Shown: in pieces, positions 9,995 through 18,084 of the stretch
Layout: each line of letters starts with the position of its first letter
How positions within the stretch are numbered: the stretch's first letter is position 1
Origin: Pseudomonadota bacterium
Lineage (GTDB): Bacteria; Desulfobacterota; Desulfobacteria; Desulfobacterales; RPRI01
Direction: 5' to 3'
DNA: 54,869 nucleotides
Assembly: GCA_018901125.1 (NCBI GenBank)
Contig: JAHIFE010000140.1
Coordinates: 1-54,869 of the forward strand
Notes under the pieces: model-generated
What the model saw: only the letters and a program-made list of their open reading frames with translations
What the model was told of the DNA's origin: nothing
Databases searched by the model: none
Translations under genes and position numbers: made by a program

Positions 9995-10276
9995 GGATTA
10001 TTTATACTCCATAAAAAACAGATTATAAAAGTTATACTAACTGACCAAGCCTACTTATCAAAAACTCTAAAATGCTCTAGTTATATTATTAACGACTTAA
10101 CAGAATGGAAGCAGCAATGCGCTGATGTTTCACACTTTTCATTATGCTTAGAAGACGTTTTTTTGTCAAGAACTAAGAAGTGTCCCAATTTCTAAATTTT
10201 ATTCAGATTACTATGTTTTTTTAACCAGTCATTGATCACAAATAAATATTATAGGGAGACACTCTCCTGCATTAAT

Positions 10277-10345
10277 CAGCTCTTTTGTTGTTTCATGTCT
10301 TGCCTGACAGCAAAAAGTAGTTGATATGCCTCTCCAAAAGAGCTG
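10277..10345. promoter_or_regulatory. Long-range inverted repeat in the leader of the DUF1329 gene
   Basis: CAGCTCTTTTG (10277-10287) and CAAAAGAGCTG (10335-10345) are perfect 11-bp reverse complements 47 bases apart, about 60 bases before the gene start. A short palindrome GGAGA-CAC-TCTCC lies just before (about 10256-10268). As RNA the outer pair would form a stem-loop in the 5' leader. As DNA it could be a two-site operator for the divergent XRE-InsA regulator. The rest of the 380-base gap (9995-10376) shows no gene. Confidence 0.4.
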
Positions 10346-10406
10346 TTTAATGTAGTAGAGGAAAATAATTAAAACAATGATAAAGGTGGAAGGAGAAAAG
10401 GAGAAA

Positions 10407-11717
10407 ATGAAACGAATGAGAATTTTAAATTATTTGGGGTTGTCGTTATGTTCGCTGTTCATTCTGATCTTGTGTAGTGGTGAAGTTTTGGCTATGGATT
10501 TGCCCAAGGTGATAGACAAGACCAACTGTAGTCAATACAAAGACCTTCTCATTCCTGCTATGTACCGTGCGGTTGAAAAAGGTGACTATGTTGTTACACC
10601 GGGAAAATTAAACTTCAAATACAAACAAAATGACAGTTTTATTGAAGCTAGCGCAAAAAATGAAGGAAAATTCGATCTAACCGCTGAAGGCGATTTAATC
10701 AGTAAAAGCACTGGGAAATACCCGGAAAATGTTTACGGTTATCCTTTTCCCAAAATTGATATTAAAGATCCCAAGGCCGCGAGTAAGATCATATATAACT
10801 TCAATTTCCAGAGATATCGCCTTATGTGCACAAAAGATAAAATCCGTGTTATGTGGATAAACCCAAATGGAGAAGAACGCTACGTTGCAGGAATGGATCA
10901 CCGCCTTTATATGAATGGCCGGCCGCCGGGCCAGGACATAAAAAATCCCGATAAGGTTCTCACTTATGAATTTCAAAGAGTTTTGGAACCTATGAGTACC
11001 AGGGGAACTAACACAATGTCCTATATTTATATGGACGAGAGAGATAATACCAATTATGCCTATGTTCCTGCCATCCGCAGAATGCGGCAAACCACCTCAA
11101 CTGCAAGATCCGATCCTTATATGGGCTCTGATGCATGGATGGATACAAATTATATGTGGGGTGGAAAAGACCGTTCCATGAAATGGAAGTACGTGGGAGA
11201 AAAAACAATTCTTGCTTCTTTTACCAGTCCCAATATGCTGCCGGCGCAGGCATCGCCGGATGGAAAGATGCTCAGGGTATTTCCATTTAGCGGTCCTAGT
11301 ATTCCATTCGGCTTTCAAAACCCAAACTGGAAGGGAGCAGCATGGGCGCCTCAGAATATTACCTATGTTCCAAGAAAGGTATGGGTTATAGAACAAATGC
11401 CTAAAGATCCTTATTATAACTGGGGGCTGCATATAAATTATATTGATCAGGAAACTTTTACCATATGGTACAAGGAAGTACATGAAAAATCCGGCGATTT
11501 TCGGACATGGATTACTTTTTTAGTGCATTACAGTGAAGACCCAAGCGGCAGAAACAATACTGGTGATCATGATACTCAGCTCTATATTGATGAAAAAGCC
11601 CGGCATGCTTCATCTACAAATCGATCATTTGACCCGGAATCATTCTTGTTTATACCTGCTTCAGAACTAAACGCCAGCTTTTATGGTGTAAATAATTTCT
11701 TGCTGTTGTCAAAATAA
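10407..11717 (+). CDS. Exported DUF1329-family protein
   Basis: A 436-residue protein of the DUF1329 family (PF07044), related to LolB/outer-membrane lipoprotein-sorting folds. Residues 1-29 form a signal peptide ending in EVLA. The mature part has the family look: YGYPFP.IDIKDPKAASKI, YVPAIRRMRQ, SDAWMDTNYMWGG and WVIEQMPKDPYYNWG. It probably acts in the periplasm or at the outer membrane. In other bacteria this family sits in degradation clusters for hydrophobic compounds, but no biochemical role is established. ATG 10407 was chosen over 10377 because AAGGAG precedes it and it opens the signal peptide; 10416 is also possible. It is single, with a hairpin terminator downstream. Confidence 0.85.
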   Translation: MKRMRILNYLGLSLCSLFILILCSGEVLAMDLPKVIDKTNCSQYKDLLIPAMYRAVEKGDYVVTPGKLNFKYKQNDSFIEASAKNEGKFDLTAEGDLISKSTGKYPENVYGYPFPKIDIKDPKAASKIIYNFNFQRYRLMCTKDKIRVMWINPNGEERYVAGMDHRLYMNGRPPGQDIKNPDKVLTYEFQRVLEPMSTRGTNTMSYIYMDERDNTNYAYVPAIRRMRQTTSTARSDPYMGSDAWMDTNYMWGGKDRSMKWKYVGEKTILASFTSPNMLPAQASPDGKMLRVFPFSGPSIPFGFQNPNWKGAAWAPQNITYVPRKVWVIEQMPKDPYYNWGLHINYIDQETFTIWYKEVHEKSGDFRTWITFLVHYSEDPSGRNNTGDHDTQLYIDEKARHASSTNRSFDPESFLFIPASELNASFYGVNNFLLLSK

Positions 11718-11788
11718 GACATATTCAAACAAACGCCACTAATAAATCGAGGGCATACAAGACCCGGATTTAGGTGAGGGCGAAAACA

Positions 11789-11828
11789 ATCGAAGATTCC
11801 CGACTATTCACAGCCGGGAATTTTCGAT
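11789..11828. terminator. Hairpin between convergent genes
   Basis: ATCGAAGATTCCCG (11789-11802) pairs with CGGGAATTTTCGAT (11815-11828) with one mismatch, in the gap between the convergent DUF1329 and sigma-54 activator genes. There is no long T-run on the plus strand side, so it may be a bidirectional, partly inefficient terminator. Confidence 0.5.
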
Positions 11829-11864
11829 CTATTTATCCGACAGGAAAGGCATCACCTATTGATA

Positions 11865-13526
11865 TTATTTGCTAATTAAACCCATCTTTCGCATCTTACT
11901 TCTGAGTGTGCTGGGATTCACTTCTAGTAGTTCCGCCGCTCCTCCGGGTCCGTTGATTTTACCTCCGGTCTTTTTCAATGTATTTTTGATATGCCAGGAT
12001 ACCAGCTTATCAAGTCCCAATGGTACCTTATTATAATTATCAAAAACATCGACAGATGAGATCAATCTGTTTAAATCTGCCTGTGGGAAAACAATTTTTA
12101 CTATCTCTTTCATATGCAGAGAGATTTTTTCTATTGCTGAAGTCCCATGATCCTGTTTTCCAATATCAAGCTGTTCCGTTTCAACTTTTTGTAAAAGAGA
12201 ATCTTCAAAATTCATGGGACCCGAAATATTTTGTCCCTGATATTGAATTAAAATCCTTTCCACATGGTTTTCGAGTTCCCGTACGTTACCTGGCCAGTTA
12301 TAGGCTTTTAGCTGATCAATCGCTCCGGAATCAACTTTTGGTGGAGGGGATATATTTTGTTCAATGGATTTTCGTTCAATAAAATAGTAAACCAGTTTCT
12401 GAATATCTTCTCTTCTTTCACGCAAGGGTGGAATTCTGATGGGTAAAACATTCAATCTGAACCAGAGATCTTCTCTGAATCGGTTTGTATTTACCATATT
12501 TTTCAGATCCCTGTTTGTGGCAGCAATAATTCTTACATCCACAGGTATCGGCATGGTACCTCCAACACGCTCTATTTGTTTATCCTGTAATACTCGCAGG
12601 AGTCTTATCTGTGCTTCCTGCGGTAACTCCCCGATTTCATCAAGTAGTATGGTGCCCTTGTGTGCCCGTTCAAACCTGCCGCGTTTTTGATAAAATGCTC
12701 CTGTAAAAGCACCTTTTTCATGCCCAAAAAGCTCACTGTCAATAAGGGTATCCGGAATTGCACCACAATTTACCTTGATAAAAGGCTGATTTTTACGAGG
12801 TGAAGAATAATGGATGGCGTTTGCAATTACTTCCTTGCCAACTCCGGTTTCGCCAAGCAGTAGAACAGGGATATTTATAGGAGAAACCTGTCTTACCACA
12901 TCGAAAACCTGTTTCAGGCCTGCATCCTTGCCTATGATTTCGTCACCGGAAATGCGAAGCATTTCCTTATAAAGATAGCGGTTATCATCAGCAAGCATTT
13001 CTTTTAACTTTAGTACTTCCTGATGTTTTAGGGCGTTTGACATTGCAATGGCAAAAGGATCATGCAACATAGACAACAAGCGGGCATGTTCGCTTTCATA
13101 TTGACCGGCCCCGATCAAATAAGTTACCAGAGCGAAAAATCTTTTATCCTGTATTTTAAGAGGCAGAGTCATGGTCGACATATCGGGCCTATCGATCAAA
13201 GAGATTACTTTCAGCATAGCCGGAAACATCTCGGGCTTGTTAATTATTATAACATCCTGAAGGCTTGCCCAATGGCTTTCAACCTCAGATCTGATCTCAG
13301 GAGGCAAATGAATAATCCGGTCCATTTTTTCTATCTTATAACGGCTGACATGAGCCAGAGTTTCTATAGCAGGCATACCAGGTTCGCCTATAACAAGATT
13401 CATACCGGTTAAAGGTATAAATTTTTCTAGATATTCCAGAGCCTTCCACATGGCTGTTTCGATATCCAGGCTTCCACAGATTCTCATTGTCGCCTGACGA
13501 AAAAATTCGTTTGCATCTATATCCAT
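11865..13526 (-). CDS. Sigma-54-dependent transcription activator (GAF, AAA+, Fis HTH)
   Basis: A 553-residue enhancer-binding protein. Residues about 15-185 form a GAF-like sensor domain. The AAA+ domain follows with Walker A GETGVGKE, the sigma-54 contact loop GAFTGAF and Walker B ILLDEIGELP. The C terminus is a Fis-type HTH (GAAELLEVNPSTLRSKMRKM). The GAF domain and absence of a receiver or PAS domain suggest direct sensing of a small ligand, in the style of NorR/FhlA/XylR-type activators. The open frame reaches a TTG at 13574, but the ATG at 13526 has AGAGGA 6 bases upstream and is the better start. It is divergent from the OYE/HypAB operon at 13799, which carries a sigma-54 promoter candidate. 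Confidence 0.92.
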   Translation of the reverse strand: MDIDANEFFRQATMRICGSLDIETAMWKALEYLEKFIPLTGMNLVIGEPGMPAIETLAHVSRYKIEKMDRIIHLPPEIRSEVESHWASLQDVIIINKPEMFPAMLKVISLIDRPDMSTMTLPLKIQDKRFFALVTYLIGAGQYESEHARLLSMLHDPFAIAMSNALKHQEVLKLKEMLADDNRYLYKEMLRISGDEIIGKDAGLKQVFDVVRQVSPINIPVLLLGETGVGKEVIANAIHYSSPRKNQPFIKVNCGAIPDTLIDSELFGHEKGAFTGAFYQKRGRFERAHKGTILLDEIGELPQEAQIRLLRVLQDKQIERVGGTMPIPVDVRIIAATNRDLKNMVNTNRFREDLWFRLNVLPIRIPPLRERREDIQKLVYYFIERKSIEQNISPPPKVDSGAIDQLKAYNWPGNVRELENHVERILIQYQGQNISGPMNFEDSLLQKVETEQLDIGKQDHGTSAIEKISLHMKEIVKIVFPQADLNRLISSVDVFDNYNKVPLGLDKLVSWHIKNTLKKTGGKINGPGGAAELLEVNPSTLRSKMRKMGLISK

Positions 13527-13681
13527 AGAGTCCTCTTTGCTAATAATGTGTCTGGAGAATGAAAATAAAGACAATAGCTATATATCACAATATTATTGCT
13601 TAATAAAACTATTGTTATCCTATTTAGATGATAAGAAAATAAATATATTCATAACAATATGATATTATAAATATTAATAAT

Positions 13682-13698
13682 TTGGCATGATTTAAGCT
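13682..13698 (+). promoter_or_regulatory. Sigma-54 promoter candidate for the OYE operon
   Basis: TTGGCATGATTTAAGCT has the invariant GG and GC doublets separated by 10 bases, as in the -24/-12 consensus (TGGCAC-N5-TTGCW). The -12 box has AA in place of TT. It lies about 100 bases before the ATG at 13799 and beside the gene for a sigma-54 activator, which raises its plausibility. Confidence 0.55.
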
Positions 13699-13798
13699 AA
13701 TACATCTGAAGCTACACAAATTTAGAATGAACACAAGATTCATAAGGATATATTAAATATATATAAATGTTCACAATTAAGAATGAAAGGATTTAGCA

Positions 13799-15757
13799 AT
13801 GGAAGAGCAATTCAATTACTTGTTTACGCCTATTAAGATCGGACCAAAGACCGTAAAAAACAGGATATATTTTGGACCTCACGGATCAATGATGGCTGAT
13901 AAAAATTATATCATGGATGACAGATATGTTGAATACTTAAGAACCAGGGCAAAAGGTGGCGCAGGACTGATTATAGCAGGAATGATGACTGTGATGCAAA
14001 ACGCCAGAGATCTGGCGGGCATTCAGGAAATTCATGACAAAAGTGTTATACCTATGCTGAAAAAACTTGCCGAAGCCTTGCACAATGAAGGAGCTGTTGC
14101 ACTGGTTCAGCTTTGTCATACCGGAAGAGAATCCGATCCGGAGTTAAGCCGTTTACCTGCCTGGTCTGCATCCGCTATTCCATCAGGAGCAATGTTTCGC
14201 GATGTTCCCAAGGAAATGGAAATAGAAGACATACAGGAAGTAGTCAAGGCTTTTAAAAGAGCGGCTGAGTTTGTAAAAGAAGCCGGTTTAGATGGAGTTG
14301 AAATTCATGGTGGTTCAGGCTATTTGCCTCAGCAGTTTATGTCGCCAATCACAAACATCAGGACAGATGAATATGGCGGAAGTTTTGAAAATCGACTTAA
14401 GTTTCCAATGGAATTAATTGATGCAATCCGTGATGCTTTGGGTAAAGATCTTGTTTTAGGAATGAGGCTTTCAGGCGATGACTTCATACCGGGCGGAAAC
14501 GGGATTGATGAATATAAAGAAATTGCAAGAAAACTTGAGGCTACCGGAAAGATAGACTTTTTGCATGTAGGAGGTCCCTTCTATGAGGGAATATATGGCC
14601 TGGGCATGGGCATGCAGGTGCCTTTGGGCTTTTATACTCCTCATGCTGTGGGGTTCAAAGAAGTTGTGGATCTTCCTGTGTTAAATGATTTCAGGATCAA
14701 TGATCCTGTTCAGGGTGATAAGATTCTGGCCAATGGCCAGGGTGATATGGTGGGTATGATTCGGGCCCTTATAGCAGATCCCGAACTTCCTAATAAAGCC
14801 AAAGATGGAAGACTGGAAGAAATCCGTTCCTGTATTGCCTGTGATCAGGGTTGTATAGGCCGTGCTTTTAAAGGAAAAGCACTAACATGCCTCCAGAATG
14901 CCGCAACCGGTCTGGAAAATGAGATCGGAACGCTTGAAACTATTACTGCTAAAAAGAAGATACTTGTTGTAGGCGGAGGTCCTGCAGGAATGGAGACTGC
15001 CCGTGTGGCGAAGCTAAGAGGCCATGATGTGGTTCTTTATGAAAAGGAGAATGAACTGGGCGGTCAGGTTAATATAGCAGTAAAATCGCCAAGCAGGGCT
15101 GAGTTTGGAGGAATTACCAGGTATCTTGTTAAACAGATGGAAATATTGGGAGTCAAGGTTAATCTTGGAGTTACTGCAACACCTGAGATGGTGGCTAAAG
15201 AAAATCCTGATGTAGTAGTTATTGCTACCGGTTCAAAGCCTTATAAACCGTCCATTCCTGGTGTGGACCAGGAGAATGTGGTCAATGTATGGGAAGTATT
15301 GCAGGATAAGGTTAAGATCGGTGAAAATGTTGTGGTGGTGGATGGCGGTGAGGGGCACTGGCAATGCTGCAGTACTGCTGAATATCTGCTTGAAAGAGGC
15401 AAGAAAGTTGAAATAATAACTCCTTTATTGTTTGTAGGCATGGAGCTTGCTGCTACAGCGGACTTAATGCCTTTTTATGTGCGGGTAAGATCAAAAGGGA
15501 TGAAATTCACGCCTAACGTTTATTTGACACAGATTTCTGGAAATACACTAACGGTTCTTGATGTGTATGCCGGAAGTATGGAAACTATAGAAGGTGTAGA
15601 TACTATAGTACTTGCAGCCGGAAACCGGTCAGATGATAAGCTGTATAAGGAATTAAAAGGAAAAGTAAAAGAGCTTCACAGAATAGGAGATTGCGTATCT
15701 CCCAGAAGAGCGCTTGAAGCTATTTATGAAGGATACAATCTGGGAAGAATATTATAG
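13799..15757 (+). CDS. NADH:flavin oxidoreductase of the 2,4-dienoyl-CoA reductase/OYE family
   Basis: A 652-residue FMN, 4Fe-4S and FAD enzyme of the FadH/trimethylamine-dehydrogenase/BaiCD class. Residues about 1-335 are the OYE-like TIM barrel (GYLPQQFMSP, NIRTDEYGGSFENR). The cluster cysteines are at about 345, 348, 352 (CIACDQGC) and 364. Residues about 388-652 are the nucleotide-binding part (VVGGGPAGMETA, VVIATGSKPY). Such enzymes reduce an activated C=C bond of enoyl/dienoyl-CoA, enone or steroid substrates with NAD(P)H, or demethylate amines. The substrate here is unknown. It is the first gene of an operon with the Fe-S protein, HypA and HypB, and the start has GAAAGG upstream. Confidence 0.88.
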   Translation: MEEQFNYLFTPIKIGPKTVKNRIYFGPHGSMMADKNYIMDDRYVEYLRTRAKGGAGLIIAGMMTVMQNARDLAGIQEIHDKSVIPMLKKLAEALHNEGAVALVQLCHTGRESDPELSRLPAWSASAIPSGAMFRDVPKEMEIEDIQEVVKAFKRAAEFVKEAGLDGVEIHGGSGYLPQQFMSPITNIRTDEYGGSFENRLKFPMELIDAIRDALGKDLVLGMRLSGDDFIPGGNGIDEYKEIARKLEATGKIDFLHVGGPFYEGIYGLGMGMQVPLGFYTPHAVGFKEVVDLPVLNDFRINDPVQGDKILANGQGDMVGMIRALIADPELPNKAKDGRLEEIRSCIACDQGCIGRAFKGKALTCLQNAATGLENEIGTLETITAKKKILVVGGGPAGMETARVAKLRGHDVVLYEKENELGGQVNIAVKSPSRAEFGGITRYLVKQMEILGVKVNLGVTATPEMVAKENPDVVVIATGSKPYKPSIPGVDQENVVNVWEVLQDKVKIGENVVVVDGGEGHWQCCSTAEYLLERGKKVEIITPLLFVGMELAATADLMPFYVRVRSKGMKFTPNVYLTQISGNTLTVLDVYAGSMETIEGVDTIVLAAGNRSDDKLYKELKGKVKELHRIGDCVSPRRALEAIYEGYNLGRIL

Positions 15758-15784
15758 CATTATATTTTGTTTAGGAGAAAGGTT

Positions 15785-16864
15785 ATGAAAGAAGATATTT
15801 ATTCGGCACTATGTGAACACATGAACAAATCACTGGTGGCTGCTCCAAAAACTGATGAATTTATAGAAATCTTACGCATCAGATTCACTCAAAAAGAAGC
15901 ACAGACGGCATTATTACTACCGCTTCTTCCGCAGGAACTATCTATGATTGCAGAATCTGCAGGTAAAAAGGTGGAAGAAATCAGGCCTATGCTTGAACAA
16001 ATGGCCGACAAAGGCCTGGTATATAAAATGACTGTCCTTCAGGAAGGAAAGTCTCTTGAATTTTATCATCTTTTTGGTACCATTATGGGTATATGGGAAA
16101 CTTCTTTTGCAAAAGGAGAGAAAACTCCTCAAACGGAACAATTGGCGAGCCTCTGGCGGCAATATTATGATGCCGGCTGGGGAAAGGAGATGCACCGTAC
16201 AAAGACTCCTGTTGCCAGAATTATCCCGGTAGAAAAATCAATTGAAACGCAACGCGAAGTTGTTCCCTATGAGAGAGCTTCTGAACTTATGAAAGACGAG
16301 GATTACTTTGCAGTAATTCATTGCCCTTGCAGATCAGCAGCACATTTGACCGGTAAAGGCTGCGGCAAACCCACGGAAGTTTGTCTTCACTGGGGAGACA
16401 TGGCAAAGTATTTTGTTGAAAGAGGTTTCGGCAGAAAACTTAATAAACAGGAAGCATTTGATATTCTGGATATAACTGAAAAGGCAGGACTTGTCCACCT
16501 TACTATCAATACCCAGGAGGGTTGCTTTGCTATCTGTAGTTGCTGTTCTTGCTGCTGTAATGTATTAAGGGCAATCACCGAACTAGCCAAGCCAGGTGCT
16601 GTGGCAAATTCCATGTATCTGCCTGTAGTTGATTCCGAAAAATGCAGCGCATGCAGTGTTTGTGAAGAACGCTGTCATGTTGATGCCATTAAAGTAATTG
16701 ATGATGTTGCAAAAGTTGAAAAAGACAAATGCATTGGCTGTGGCCTTTGTGCAACAGCATGTCCCGATGAAGCAATACTGCTTGAAAAAAGAGAAGATTA
16801 CACGGGGCCGTTTGCAACTATTGAAAAAATGGCTGAGGCCATTATAATGGAAAGAATGCAATAA
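15785..16864 (+). CDS. Cysteine-rich Fe-S protein with C-terminal 2x4Fe-4S ferredoxin domain
   Basis: A 359-residue probable electron-transfer protein. The N-terminal ~110 residues look helical, winged-helix-like (LPQELSMIAESAGKKVEEIRPMLEQM has this character). The middle has scattered cysteines (CPC, GCG, VCLHWG) and the striking cluster CSCCSCCC around residue 260. The C terminus has two ferredoxin motifs, CSACSVCEERC and CIGCGLCATACP. It could carry electrons to or from the OYE-like enzyme encoded 27 bases upstream. The frame opens earlier, but ATG 15785 has AGGAGA at 15773-15778 and is preferred. The family occurs in anaerobic Deltaproteobacteria, and its biochemical role is not known to me. 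Confidence 0.8.
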   Translation: MKEDIYSALCEHMNKSLVAAPKTDEFIEILRIRFTQKEAQTALLLPLLPQELSMIAESAGKKVEEIRPMLEQMADKGLVYKMTVLQEGKSLEFYHLFGTIMGIWETSFAKGEKTPQTEQLASLWRQYYDAGWGKEMHRTKTPVARIIPVEKSIETQREVVPYERASELMKDEDYFAVIHCPCRSAAHLTGKGCGKPTEVCLHWGDMAKYFVERGFGRKLNKQEAFDILDITEKAGLVHLTINTQEGCFAICSCCSCCCNVLRAITELAKPGAVANSMYLPVVDSEKCSACSVCEERCHVDAIKVIDDVAKVEKDKCIGCGLCATACPDEAILLEKREDYTGPFATIEKMAEAIIMERMQ

Positions 16865-16879
16865 ACGGAGTTTTAAATT

Positions 16880-17230
16880 ATGCATGAGCTTCCCGTAATA
16901 AAAAGTATACTCGATATTTGCTTAAAGCATGCTACAATAAACAGCGCAAATAAAATCTTAACCATTGAATTGAAAGTCGGTGAGATGAGTGATCTTGAAC
17001 CGGAATGGATGCAGCGTTATTTTGATTTTGTCAGTAAAGGCAGCATTGCTGAAGGCGCTAAACTTGTAATAGAAAAAACTCCTGTTTTGTTTCAGTGTGA
17101 CGCATGTTCCCATCAGTTTAAGATCGATATCAAAAATTTAAAAGCTGCAAAATGCCCTGAATGCGGTACAGACAAATGCACGCTTATATCAGGCAGTGAA
17201 TACTATATCAGCAACATTGGAGTAATATAA
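16880..17230 (+). CDS. hypA: Hydrogenase/urease-type nickel metallochaperone HypA
   Basis: A 116-residue protein of normal HypA length. The nickel-binding N terminus MHE (His2, Glu3) is intact, and the zinc site has two CxxC pairs (CDACSHQF and CPECGTDKC). HypA delivers nickel, with HypB, to a client enzyme. It starts 15 bases after the Fe-S protein gene, and its stop overlaps the hypB start by one base (TAATG). No hydrogenase, urease or other known nickel enzyme is in the window, so the client is either elsewhere or is an unexpected partner in this operon. Confidence 0.93.
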   Translation: MHELPVIKSILDICLKHATINSANKILTIELKVGEMSDLEPEWMQRYFDFVSKGSIAEGAKLVIEKTPVLFQCDACSHQFKIDIKNLKAAKCPECGTDKCTLISGSEYYISNIGVI

Positions 17231-17907
17231 TGGAAAATATCAGGCTTATTGAAGTTAAAGAAGGAATTTTATCCGAAAACGGGAAGCTGGCTGATGAATT
17301 AAGAAAACAACTTGCCAAAGAAAAGACATTCCTTCTCAATCTTATGGCATCACCCGGCTCCGGAAAGACCAGTCTTATTTTAAAGACAATTGATGCTTTA
17401 AAAGATGACTTGCGTATTGCAGTAATAGAAGCTGATATTGATTCTATCGTAGATTCGGAAAAGGTGGCGGCTGTTGGCATTCCGGCTGTTCAGCTGAGAA
17501 CGGGCGGGTTTTGCCATCTGGATGCTTCCATGGTCAAAAAGGGCCTTGATACAATGGATCTGAACGCCTTTGACCTTATATTTATAGAAAATGTGGGTAA
17601 TCTGGTATGTCCTGCTGAATTTGATACAGGCGCTGTAAAAAATGCCATGATCTTGAGCGTGCCGGAAGGCGATGACAAGCCGCTTAAATACCCTCTTATG
17701 TTCACCGTTTGTGATGTACTGATTGTTAATAAGATGGATTTTCTGGAATTGACCGATTTTGATATGCAAAAGCTAAGAGAAAGGGTGATGATTTTAAATC
17801 CTGAAATCAGGATTATTGAAGTGTCCTGCAGGACAGGCCATGGCATAGATATATGGGCTGACTGGCTGAGAAATGAGGTTAAAGCCTTTATAGGTGGCCC
17901 TGCCTAA
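17230..17907 (+). CDS. hypB: Nickel-insertion GTPase HypB
   Basis: A 225-residue SIMIBI-class GTPase. It has the P-loop SPGSGKTS (residues about 38-45), the metal/switch motif FCHLDASM with Cys-His, and VGNLVCPAEFD. NKMD supplies guanine specificity. It lacks the N-terminal CxxCGC high-affinity nickel site and any His-rich stretch, as many HypB proteins do. The start overlaps the stop of hypA by one base, so the two are translationally coupled. The GTPase normally drives nickel transfer to [NiFe]-hydrogenase; here its neighbours are a flavoenzyme and Fe-S protein instead. Confidence 0.93.
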   Translation: MENIRLIEVKEGILSENGKLADELRKQLAKEKTFLLNLMASPGSGKTSLILKTIDALKDDLRIAVIEADIDSIVDSEKVAAVGIPAVQLRTGGFCHLDASMVKKGLDTMDLNAFDLIFIENVGNLVCPAEFDTGAVKNAMILSVPEGDDKPLKYPLMFTVCDVLIVNKMDFLELTDFDMQKLRERVMILNPEIRIIEVSCRTGHGIDIWADWLRNEVKAFIGGPA

Positions 17908-18084
17908 AAGCTTTTAAAAGTACGTCAAGGCTTAAGACAGAATTTCTTTATATTCTTTCATAGTTCTACCGACCCACTACGAAATATATCAGGTTTTTGA
18001 ACTGTAATAACTGGCATAACAAACACTGCTTTATGCAGAGATCCGGAATATCGGCAAGACCCAAAACATAAAGGAGAAGGTAAC

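Noticed and set aside
18018-18036. Sigma-54 promoter before the URO-D-like gene
   Set aside because: TGGCATAACAAACACTGCT has GG and GC 13 bases apart, three too many.
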